A stretch of DNA of 64,000 nucleotides from Desarmillaria ectypa (Eukaryota; Basidiomycota; Agaricomycetes; Agaricales; Physalacriaceae): the NCBI GenBank assembly GCA_030407005.1, contig JAUDYN010000005.1, forward strand, positions 2,294,001-2,358,000, written 5' to 3'. The translations under genes and the position numbers were made by a program. The stretch's first letter is position 1; every line of letters starts with the position of its first letter. The notes under the pieces were generated by a model. It was not told where the DNA came from. It saw only the letters and a program-made list of their open reading frames with translations, and ran no database searches. This document shows, one piece after another, positions 12,183-22,139 of this stretch.

Positions 12183-12236
12183 TTAGTTGAAAGATATACC
12201 CCCCACTCCTTCTACACTAGCCATGAAGAAGCATCC

Positions 12237-12380
12237 ATGACCAATGACAACCAAAATAATCAAAGAACAATCACCATCAGTGCTACCATTGGAGACACCA
12301 CCCTCTTAATACTTTTCACTGCTCTTCTCATATTAACATATGAAGAAGATGCATGCACCCTTCTTCACTGCAAAAGGTGA
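12237..12380 (+). CDS. Element C ORFa: intact 47-aa membrane peptide
   Basis: An open frame from ATG at 12237 to TGA at 12378-12380. The N-terminus is short and polar (MTNDNQNNQRT). One hydrophobic segment follows (about residues 19-34, LLILFTALLILTY), then an acidic EED and a Cys-containing tail. It aligns with the 49-aa frame of D and with the damaged ones of A, B and E. The start of ORFb (12340) lies inside its C-terminal coding part in the +1 frame. The role is unknown. A membrane-anchored accessory peptide or a Gag leader are possibilities. Confidence 0.55.
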   Translation: MTNDNQNNQRTITISATIGDTTLLILFTALLILTYEEDACTLLHCKR

Positions 12381-12747
12381 CCCCAACCCCAACCACCAAC
12401 TATCCCTCCCTGCCTGCCCTGACACTCTAACAATGTCCTTCCCAGGAGAGTACCTGCCGCATGACTGGGAGAATGAGCGGAAAATCCACTCATTCATCTC
12501 CAAGTCCAATTCACCAACATCCTTGCCTCCTCCACTGAGGATGCACACAAAGCCAAAGACCCCTGGGTGCAGGCAGATATTGTCACCCTCTGGCTGGAAT
12601 GACCCACCCCCTCCCCAGCCAAAGAATATGCAAGGAACATATAGGCTATGTTCATGGACCCCCTGCCCCCATACTCCCTCCCTCCTCATCCTGCTACCCC
12701 AATTCCCACTCTTCAACCCCATAACTGGAGAATATCTCCAAGGTTGA
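12340..12747 (+). CDS. Element C ORFb: Gag N-terminal part, truncated frame
   Basis: A 135-codon frame opens with MKKMHAPFFTAKGDP and reaches the family start block MSFPGEYLPHDWENER at about residue 32. Pro-rich sequence with GWNDPPPP follows and the frame ends at 12747. Homologous ORFb blocks (WPDLSKVDRDLFGPF, DEWLTLN) continue to about 13300 in other frames with stops, so the whole ORFb is a damaged gene. Its ATG sits in the ORFa coding region, as in D and E. Confidence 0.55.
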   Translation: MKKMHAPFFTAKGDPNPNHQLSLPACPDTLTMSFPGEYLPHDWENERKIHSFISKSNSPTSLPPPLRMHTKPKTPGCRQILSPSGWNDPPPPQPKNMQGTYRLCSWTPCPHTPSLLILLPQFPLFNPITGEYLQG

Positions 12748-13095
12748 ATTCCCTCTCCCTGGAGCCCCGAAGCTCCAACAATTCAGAGATGGATCAAAAC
12801 CATCTCTATGGTCCCTAGAACTGAACCAATCCAGATGACCCCTGGGGAACAGACTCCTCAAATTCGCTCCCCCTTGTTGAGCTCTCTGATGACAATGGGG
12901 AGCCTGATGCCCCATCCCTGCCCATCCCCACTGACCCTGACAGCCTCTTCAATCCCAATGGGGCAGACTACAACTGGCCTGACCTCTCCAAGGTCGATAG
13001 GGACCTATTTGGCCCCTTCTGAACCACTGCTTGGAACCTTCAACATGCCAACATTGAAGAACGAATGCTCTGGACTGAGTCCAGACCAGATATAG

Positions 13096-14826
13096 ATGAG
13101 TGGCTCACACTCAATTGAGGTGACATCATTCAGGGTGCCAATCCCAATGCCACCATTTGTGCCCATATTTATGCAAACAGGCACAGAAATATCTTCCCTG
13201 CCACTGCTAGGGATCTATTACCAGGGCTTTGACCCCACAACGATGATGAGCAGTGGGAACTGGAATATTCCCTTCAGAGGCTATGGATACTCAAGATCAA
13301 CTGAGAGGAGGAGGAGGGATGAATGGCCCAATTTTAATTATGGACATTACGATGGGCTGGACTACTTCCAGCCCCAATACATGAATATCCTAGACTACCC
13401 ACCTGATACCCTGGTTGCAAGGCCATGCCCTTTACCTAATTCACCACCTCATCATTGGGCATGTCAACAAGGATACCACCCTTACCAGGGTGGCAGTCTT
13501 CTATTCACAGGCATGGGAGAAGACATGATGACTGACACCAACCCTGCAGATCCCACCCCTGCAGAATCTTTCTCAATGCCAAAAATGGCAGAAGAAATAC
13601 AGCAATGCATCAGGAAAGCACTAGCCAAAAAGGAGAAACACATTCAAGAAATGCACAACAAGCTGGCCAAGGAGGAGGCTACTCAAGAAGGTATGGAAGA
13701 ATACCTTCACAAGAAAAAAGAAAAGGAGCCAGAGTGCAGCAGACCAATGGAACCCCCAAGGGGATATCCTCCTGCCAGATCACGAGCAGATCGATACTCG
13801 ATCCCTAGACTGCCACCCAGGAAAGGATCTCCAGACCCAATTCCCAATCCTGTCAAAGATGCCCCTGCCAATGCCTCTTACCTGGGCATCAAACCAACAC
13901 TTGTCAAGGTCCCCACCCTATTCAAAGGGGACCATGATGATATTGAATGCTTCATAGGTGACTGCATCACCTATTTTGAAGTGTTCTGTCATTACTTCCA
14001 GATACTATCACATCTGGTATTATTTGCAACCTCTCACTTCAAGGAGGCTGCCAAAGACTGGTGGGTCTACAAGAGACCCAAATTCTGGGTTGGTGATGCT
14101 TACGACAGAACCACTGCCCACTTCCACTATCCTGACTGGAGTGATTTTGTCAACATGGTCTCATGACAATTCCGAGACCCCGCGATTGAAGAGATACATG
14201 AGAAACAGATGTTTGACCTCTGTATGGGAGTGCAGCCTACCTCCCATTACTTCCAGAAATTGGAAGAGGAAGCAAAACTAGCAGGCTGACAAACAGATAA
14301 GAACGAGTGCAGCGCCATGGTGAAGACTGTCTGACTAGGAGTTCCTTCCTCCTATATGATCTTCATTTCCAACATGAGCATCAACATCCTGTGCTCATAC
14401 CCAGAGTGGAAGGAGCACATCCTGTGCATGTATGAGGAGCAACAGAGGAAATGGGTCTTCAATCAGACCACCGGTGTGCCCCAGGATGGGCAGAAGAAGG
14501 ATTCCTGTCCCCAGCAATAGCAACAACAACAACACCCCAGTGGCAAGACCATCACTGGGGCAATAAGTTACTTGGTGCTAAAACTGATGACCAATGTGGG
14601 AGTAAGTTGGGATGCCAGAACAGGAAGGTGGATGACATACGGAGGGGTGGGGAAGCCCATGGACATTGATCAATGAAGAGTGGAGGGCCGATACTTCAGA
14701 TGTGACAAGAAGGGTCACCTGAGCAAGGATTGCTCTAGAAGAAAAGAGTTCAAGGATATTCAGTCAGTAGGGTCCACTAACAAAGTGGTGCTGCCTATGA
14801 CCAAGACTGAAGAGGCAAAAGAGTAG
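13096..14826 (+). pseudogene. Element C ORFc: Gag capsid and zinc knuckle
   Basis: Starts ATGAGTGGC at 13096. The first 356 codons are open to a TGA at 14164-14166, then the same frame goes on with further stops to the TAG at 14824-14826. It has a Tyr/Gly-rich segment, a charged helical stretch (AKKEKHIQEMHNKLAKEE), the capsid block LGIKPTLVKVPTLFKGDHDD with WWVYKRP, and the knuckle YFRCDKKGHLSKDC with the first Cys replaced by Tyr. This is the longest unbroken Gag frame in the window. Confidence 0.8.
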
Positions 14827-14858
14827 GTCGACAAGAGTTCAATTCCTCTTGCTCGACC
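14817..14858 (+). promoter_or_regulatory. Candidate -1 frameshift signal at the element C gag-pol junction
   Basis: AAAA at 14817-14820 is followed by GAG TAG. The hairpin pairs GGTCGA (14826-14831) with TCGACC (14853-14858) and CAAGAG (14832-14837) with CTCTTG (14846-14851), with an 8-nt TTCAATTC loop and one bulged C. The stems differ in sequence from D yet keep full pairing. Pol follows in the -1 frame. Confidence 0.65.
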
Positions 14859-16859
14859 AAGTCTCTCAAAGATGAGTCCTTGGCTTCTGCAGGTCAGACT
14901 GATTATTATAAACACAGACAATTACCTATGAAAATGAATATATATCCTATGACATCACAGAACCCGAACCTGAAGACCCTCAAAGAATCGAAAATGAACA
15001 GGTACATCACTCTCCTAAAAGAAGCTGACACAATTATCTATAGTGAATCCCAAACCTCTGATGAGGCACAGGATTTGCCAGGTGGTGCTGGCACTGCCAC
15101 GAAGTCCACCGAGCCTGCACTGCAGAACTCACTGGATACATGGGTAAAACTGTGGATGGAGACTAGTAGGCAAGACACCCTTGGGCCTCTCAGAAGTCCA
15201 AAAAGCTCAGTACTCCTGATGAGTTGGGAGGCAAGTCACCCAACCTCACCAGGGTTGGTGGGGGACCAGGACAGTGTCTCTCACCAAGGCCAGGATCAGG
15301 GCCACACACTATCCGGACCAGTGGGAGAACAGCTGGGTGTGGTGCCGCAAGCAATGCTGATAAGATTCTCCTCAGATGCAAAGGCTAAGTACTCTGCCAG
15401 AACGGGTAGTAGTGGAACCTTGGAAGCCTCAAGCCAAAGCCAGACTCCTTCCGAGTCTGTACAAGTTCCTGAGTGAACTAAAGCTGAAGAACAGGGGGAA
15501 GCTGCTAGCACCCAGGCAGTAAAGAGGGGGCATGGTAACAGAACCACTACCATAGTCAAAGTATCTGACAAAGAAGATGACACTTTCTTTAGACTGTGGC
15601 AAGTAAAACAGTCCAAAGCTAGGATTCTGACACCTGAAATCCTGCCTAACAAGGGGGTACTGAATCCCAAAGTCCTGTCAGTCATGGAGACACTGAATCA
15701 TGTGTGGTACAAACCCTTTGGAGTCGACTGGACTCTAAAGGCAGTATGTGCCACCAAGAACTCAGCCATAGCCAAGGCTGTTCTTTTCACTTGAGTACAT
15801 CCCAAATGACTTGGAGAGATAACCGATGAGCTCATTCAGAGCTTGAACACCGAAGAGAGTCTTACACATGAGCAACTCTATGAACTTCATGAACTGATCC
15901 GATATATCTGTGGAACCAAGAGCTCAGGCTGAGACTTCTTGGTGGATATCCAGCTCTCTCCCTGTATGAGAAAGAAGACCTTGACAACCTGAGCATTGTT
16001 GGATAGTGGCTGCACAGGTAGCTCTATCAATTGAACCTACGTCCAACAACACTAGTTGGATACCCAAAAAGCTGCCTCTCTCATACCAGTATACAATGCA
16101 GATGGAATCCATGACAAGGCAGGCAATGTAACCAAATTTGTGGAACTCTGAATGATCATTGGAGACCATGTTGAATGAATTGGCAGCAGCCACCAATGTG
16201 GAAAAACCAAAGAAGACATTTGAGAAGCTTGTGCCTCCTCAATATCAAAGCTTTAGAGATCTATTCTCTAAAGAAAGCTTTGATGAATTACCTGACCAAA
16301 AGCCCTGGGATCATGCTATTGAGCTAACTCCCAATGCCAAATCCATGCTAGACTGCAAAGTCTATCTGCTTAACCAAAATAAACAGGAACAACTTGACAA
16401 GTTCCTTGATGAAAACCTCGACTCTGGAAGGATCTGACCTTCCAAATCCTCCTTTGCCTCTCCTTTCTTCTTCATCAAGAAAAAAGATGGCTCTTTATAA
16501 CCTGTTCAGGATTACTGAAAACTGAATGAAATGATGATCAAGAACCAATACCCCCTCCCTCTAATCTCTGAACTCATTGACAAACTGCGAGGAGCAGAAT
16601 ATTTCTCCAAATTAGATGTTTGATGGGGATATAACAATGTATGAATCCAGGATGGAGATGAAGAAAAGGCTGCATTCAGAACTAACCAGGGACTCTTCAA
16701 GCCCACGGTAATGTTCTTTGGCCTTACCAATTCACCTGCCATGTTCCAGTGGATGATGAATGACATCTTTAAGGATTTAATTGCTGGAGGAAAAGTCACC
16801 ATTTACCTCGATGATATTCTCATCTTCATGAAAACCCTGTCTGAACACCAAACTATTGT
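14859..16859 (+). pseudogene. Element C pol, left part (linker, protease, RT start)
   Basis: An open stretch of 198 codons (14880-15476) is the hydrophilic linker between Gag and protease. Protease residues LDSGCTGSS appear at about 15998. Reverse transcriptase starts near 16200 (KAFEKLVPPQYQSF-type block) and reaches an intact YLDDILIF at about 16804-16827. Many TGA stops lie where other copies have Arg or Trp. The gene is cut at 16859 by element D. ATTGT at 16855-16859 is the left target duplication. Confidence 0.85.
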
Positions 16860-17283
16860 TGTTAGGCACCGACTTGAGCACGTGACTTCGGACAGTCAGC
16901 TGATACCTCTGGGCTGTTATGCGTTCAAACAATCACCCAATATGAGATATAGAAGCTGAGAGTCTTGGGTGTTATGCGAGCAAGAAGTATATGATGTTAA
17001 TTAAAACAAGAGATAGAGTACAACTGTCTAGTTTACTCTGTTTATATAGTATTTCTACGGCATTTATAATTAGGTGAAACACTACAGTCCATGCACAAAT
17101 GGTGTCAAAGTTGGACAATCCGGGAGGATCATAGAACCAATAGAAAACGTCTGGGGTGACAGATGGTGAGAATGAGGGTGGTAGCCGGCGAATAGTTGGA
17201 TACGAGTTGGTTTCTGGACTAGATTAGAGGGATGAGTCATGGATATGACTCGGATAAGATAAGATAACGGAAAAATCGTAACA
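16860..17283 (-). repeat. 3' LTR of element D
   Basis: 424 bp, TGTTAGGCACC...AATCGTAACA on the plus strand. It is a different LTR family from that of A, B, C and E in the start region (ATCTCTTGTTTTA instead of ATCTTTCGACTAA-type). Differences from the right-hand LTR are mostly CG against TG or CA. One G/T transversion is at about position 17229. Confidence 0.93.
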
Positions 17284-17316
17284 TTACCCCCTTGTTAAAG
17301 CAGTCGTCCCGACTGC
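17284..17316 (-). promoter_or_regulatory. Polypurine tract and perfect hairpin after element D pol
   Basis: On the minus strand the pol stop is followed by GCAGTCG-GGA-CGACTGC, a perfect 7-bp stem with a 3-nt loop (plus-strand 17300-17316). Then comes AACAAGGGGGTAA, a purine run next to the LTR. The purine run is the likely primer for plus-strand DNA. The hairpin overlaps the pol stop codon by one base. Confidence 0.7.
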
Positions 17317-20300
17317 TAAGGCTCTTCCAAAGGGGTGTCAAACTGTGTTGTGATTTGACTGATCCAGTACTGATCAATCAGGTTTTTCCATACTTCTTCA
17401 TTGGGATTGATGATCCATTTGATGTGTCCATCTTTTCTTTTGGCGAGGTAGGCTACGTTGCCATGTTCTGAGTATTCATGGTCCAATATCTTGACCACTA
17501 TTTTCCTGGTTGTGATTTTTGGAGTATATACAGCGCAGTTTATGCTGGCCTGATACTCTTGGATCACTTCCAGAGCATTCATCATTTTGTTTTCTCAGAC
17601 CCATGAGTTGTGTTCGCAGGTCCATCCCTTCCATTTGACTAGGTAGTCTGTGACCTCCCTAGATGGTTGTCCTCATTTGGATCATACCTTTCTGGTGCGC
17701 GAATCCAAAACTTCTTCGATTTCGTACTCTTCTTGACCATTGACGAGGTCTGGAGAAGGAGGCAGTGGTTGTTCTTGATTCGTGAATGAGGGTGTGACAT
17801 ATGGAATCAACAGCTTCTCATTAAATCGGGGGTGGATCTTCCAATGTGGAGGCAGCTTCAACTTGTATGCTGCTACTCCTGATTTCTCGAGGATTTCGAA
17901 TGGTCCCGTTTGTTTGTCATCGAGCTTTTTCTTTGGTCAAGGGAGGTGGAGGTTAGTGGTGTCCAGCCATACCTTATCTCCGATCTTGTATTCCCTTTGA
18001 GTCTGCTTCTTTTTGTCATATTGCGCCTTCATTTGCGTCGCGGCCTTTTCTAATGCTTCATGGACCTCCTTATGGACCTTGGCCATAGTTTCCATGAAGT
18101 CGACAGCTGCAGGGTTTGCGAAGCTGGTTTTTTGTATCGACTCGGGAATGAGTCGAGGATTGCATCTGTATAGAACCATGAAAGGACTTTTGCCCATGGC
18201 CAAGTGAACTCGGTTGTTGTGGGCAAATTCGGCGAGTGGTAGCCATGCTACCCAGTCGGTCTGTCGATGATTGACAAAGATGCGGAGGTACTTTTCCACT
18301 TCCTGGTTAACTCTCTCTGTCTGTCCATCTGTCTGCAGGTGATATGCAGTGGACGCATTCTGGGTGATGTTCAGCATTCGATATAGTTCTTTCATGAATG
18401 CTGAGACAAATTGAGGTCCTCTATCTGAGATGACCACCTGTGGCATTCCATGCTTCGCGTATACTTGATTGCAAAGTATCAGTGCCCATCCTTCCATGGA
18501 TAACTCCTCATTGCATGGAATCAGGAGAATGTTTTTGGAAAATCGGTCTACGATGACTAGTAGAGCATCGAATCCGTCTGATTCGGGAAGTCCAGTAACC
18601 ATGTTGACCAAAATGTGTGTCCATGGCGTATCTGGTATCACGTTGGGGTGAAGAGGTGCCGCCTTGGCCTGTGTATCGCTCTTCATCCTTTGACAAGTCT
18701 CGCATCCCTTGATGTAAGACTCCACGTCCTTCTTCATCTTCGGCCACCAGTACTCACGAAGTATGAGTTCTTTGGTCTTGGCGATTCTGGGGTGTCCAGC
18801 GGTGATGTGATCATGGAATTGTGTGATGATCTCGCCGCGTAATATCGAGTTGTTGGGGATATAGACTCGTCCATTGTACCACAGGATTTTGTCTTCCTGT
18901 GTGATTCCTCTTTTGTGGTTAAGGGATTTCTCAATTCCCTGGTCCCACTGCTCCTTTTGCTTTGTTGCATCTCTTATATGCGTAATCCTTTTTTCCATTG
19001 TTGGTAGTATCAAGGCACAGAAGTATTCTGGGGATAGAATGACAATGTCTTTGTTATCTTCTTTTCCCTGATCGTGATTGTCCCTTCTACTGAGAAGATC
19101 AGCCTTCTGATTAGCGGTTCCAGCTTTGTGTTGGAGAACAAAGTGGTATTCTGCTAGTTCGGTGACCCACCGAGCTTGTCGGCAATTCAACTTCTGGGGT
19201 TTCCGGAAGTACTGGAGATTCTGGTGGTCAGTCCAGATTTCGATGGTCTCTTTGGCGCCCATGAGATAATGGTGCCACTCTTCTAATGCCAGCATGATTG
19301 CAAGTAACTCCTTGTTGTAGATCTCGTAATTGCGCTCCGTGACAGTGAGCGCTTTTGACATGAAGGCGACTGGTCTTCATTTGCCTTCCTTTTCTTGGCT
19401 TAGGACGGCACCAATGGCTCCATCACTGGCATCAGCTTCTACTCGGAACTTTCCATCATCCAAAGGGATCATCAGAACTATGTTTGTCGTCATCAGCTTC
19501 TTGAGCTGATTAAACGCTTGTTCTTGTTCTGATCCCCATGTCCAGTCTACCTTTCCGGTTAACTGGGTGAGGGGTCATACTATCTTTGAGTAGTCCTTGA
19601 TGAACTTCCGGTAGAAGTTCGTGAATCCTAAGAAGGACTGTAATTCCTTCTTCTTTGTCAGGGTTGGCCATTCCGCTATTCCCGCTATCTTGACTGGATC
19701 CATGCGAATGGCATCTTCGCTGATGATCACCCCTAGGTATTCAGTTTCGAGTACCTCGAACTCGCATTTTTCTGCTTTGAGGAACAGTTTGTTCTCTCGA
19801 AGTCACTGGAGTACTTGTCATACTATATTCCGGTGTTCTGACAAGGATTTTGTGAAGATGAGTATGTCGTCGAGGTAAATGGTGACTTTTCCTCCAGCGA
19901 TCAAATCCTTGAATATGTCGTTCATCATCCACTGGAATGTGGCTGGTGAATTGGTGAGCCTGAAGAACATTACCATGGGTTCAAAGGGCCCCCGGTTAGT
20001 TCTGAACGTGGCTTTTTCTTCATCTCCATCGCGAATGCGGACATTGTTGTATCCCCATCGTACATCCAGCTTGGAGAAGTACTTGGCTCCTCGTAGTTTA
20101 TCGATTAGCTCTGAGATGAGCGGGAGAGGATAACGATTCTTGATCATCATCTCATTCAGCTTCCGGTAATCCTGAACCGGTCGTAGTGATCTGTCCTTTT
20201 TCTTGACGAAGAAGAAGGGGGAGGCGAAGGGGGATTTTGAGGGGCGAATATGTCCCGAGTCTAAGTTCTCATCTAAGAACTTGTCCAACTGTTCTTGCTC

Positions 20301-22139
20301 ATTTCGGTTGAGTGGATACACCTTGCAGTCCAAGGTCGATTTCGCATTAGGGACCAATTCGATTGCGTGGTCCCAGGGTCTTCATTCTGGTAATTCGTCA
20401 AAGCTTTCCTTAGAGAATAAATCTCTAAAGCTTTGATACTGAGGAGGTACAAGTTCCTCAAACGTCTGTCTTGGTTTCTCAGTGTTGGCTGCTGCAGCCA
20501 ACTCGTTTGCATGGTGAACAGCACGAAGTATGATTTCTTCTTGCATATTGATGGCAAGAATACTTTCTCCTTCTTCAAGCTCTTCGTCCCATCGGTCTTC
20601 TTCATCTGCATCAGGCAAGGTGAAGTAGTTCTGGACACAATGACATTGTCCAAATGTCAGGGTCCCTGCCTTCCAGTTGACGAAAGGGTTATGGCATTTA
20701 AGCCAGTCATGGCCCAAGTACACAGTCTTGGAACTGAGGTCTGTGACCACAAGGTCAATGCACTCGCTGTGTCCTCCAATTGTCATTTGGAGTTCTACGA
20801 ACTTGGTGACATCTCCTGCCTTATTGTGCGTTCCATCAGCATTATAGACCAGTATAGGGGCTGCAGCCTTCCTGGTGTCCAGCTGGTGTTGCTGGACGTA
20901 AGTTCGGTTGATAGAACTGCCTGTGCAGCCGCTATCCAACAATGCTCGGGTTGTCAATGTCTGTTTCCTGGTACATGGGGAAAGTTGGATGTCCACCAAG
21001 AAGTCCCGTCCAGAACTTTTGGTGCCTCGAATATAATGAATTGGTTCGTGTAATTCGTAGAGCTGTTCCCGGGCAATGCTCCCTTCCATCTGTAAGCTTC
21101 GAATGAGCTCATCGTCGATTTCTCCAAGTCATTTGGGGTGTACCCAGATGGAGAGAACCGCTTTGGCATTTGCCAAGTTCTTGGAGTCGCATATTGCGCG
21201 CATCGTCCAATCAATTCCAAATGGTCTGAGCCATTGGAATCCATCCTGCTTCCCCATACATTCGGAAGCACTTGATACCCCCTTGTTAGGATAGGTGTCG
21301 GGTTCGACGCTCCCCCATACGTTCAGAAGGTCAAGGTTCTGTATTTCCAGTGTTCTGCATATCGGGGTACTGGCTTTGGATTGGCTGACTTGCCACATCC
21401 TAAACGCCGTATCGTCCTCTTCGTCAGGTACTTCAATGACGGTAGTTCTGCTGAAATGCCCCCTTTTTACTGCCTGGGCGCTAGCAGGATCCTGTCCCTT
21501 TTCCTCGGCCGGCACCACTCATGACAGAGTTTGAAATTCCTTGGTCATTGACTCCCAGCTAGTGCCTAAGGCGACCTTCGCACAGTTGTTGACCCTGTGA
21601 CTTGCCGGCACGGTTTGGTACTCAGCTTCGTCAAGTTTTCCACTCCCCGGACTGGTTTGTCCGGGTCGATCCTGGCCTTGGTTAGAGGCACTGTCCTGGT
21701 CCTCCGCTGACCCTGGCGAAACTGGTGAGCTTGCCCTGCCGCTCAAGGCAGGTACTGGGACGGTCAGACTTCTGGGAGGCCCAAAGGAGTCCCGCCTACT
21801 GGTCCCTGCTCGTTGCTGTGTGCTCAGCGGCATATCTGGTGAGCACTGCTCATTGGACTTTGTTGCGGCACCAACACCACTTGGCAAGTCCTGCTCCAGT
21901 TCATCAGAGGCTCGGGAGTTGTCACTACAGATACTAGTGTCAGCATCTTCTAGGAGGATGACGTACCTGTTTGTTCTTGATTCTTTCTTGGTCTTCGGCT
22001 TCGGTGAAGTCATAGATATATTTGTTTTTGTAAATATTTTTCTAGTTTCATAGTAATTAGTCCGACCTGTGGAAACCGAGGACACACCTTGAGACTTGGG
22101 CGTGCAAGAGGAATCGAACCCTTGACGCCCTACTCTTTT
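17316..22139 (-). pseudogene. Element D pol: protease, RT, RNase H, integrase, two chromo-like domains
   Basis: Pol reads in the -1 frame from the AAAA/hairpin at 22098-22139 with no early ATG. Order on the minus strand: hydrophilic linker (to about 21130), aspartic protease LLDSGCTGSSIN near 20930, RT with intact IYLDDILIF near 19870, RNase H DASDGAIGAVLSQ near 19420, integrase HHCC finger (about 18680-18800), integrase core, chromodomain EIEEVLDSRT...YLVKWKGW (about 17580-17770), and a second chromo-like block. The first integrase Asp is Asn (18603-18605, VNMVTGLP). Around ten stops, mostly TGA, split the frame. Ends TAG 17316-17318. Confidence 0.92.
22098..22139 (-). promoter_or_regulatory. 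Candidate -1 frameshift signal at the element D gag-pol junction
   Basis: On the minus strand gag ends GTA AAA GAG TAG. The hairpin begins at the G of TAG: GGGCGT pairs with ACGCCC, and CAAGGG with CTCTTG (one G-U). The loop is TTCGATTC and a single C is bulged. The plus-strand extent of the hairpin is 22098-22130. The spacing from AAAA to the stem is 5 nt, in the range known for -1 frameshift sites. The -1 frame across it encodes GKRVGRQGFDSSC, which is conserved in B and C. Confidence 0.68.

Noticed and set aside
2005..12195. CG/TG/CA differences between PBS and LTR within family 1 as covariation
   Set aside because: A: TTTCAACT/AGTTGAAA, B: TTTCAACT/AGTCAAAA, C: TTTTGACT/AGTTGAAA are all explained by decay of one ancestral CpG on each side. 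Only the D and G variants count as independent support.
22098..22130. tRNA-like 3' half: GGTTCGATTCC (perfect B-box) in the gag-pol hairpin of element D
   Set aside because: There are no D-arm, anticodon arm or A-box upstream, the T-stem would need an 8-nt loop, and the same hairpin in B and C lacks the exact B-box. It fits a frameshift structure better than a tRNA gene.
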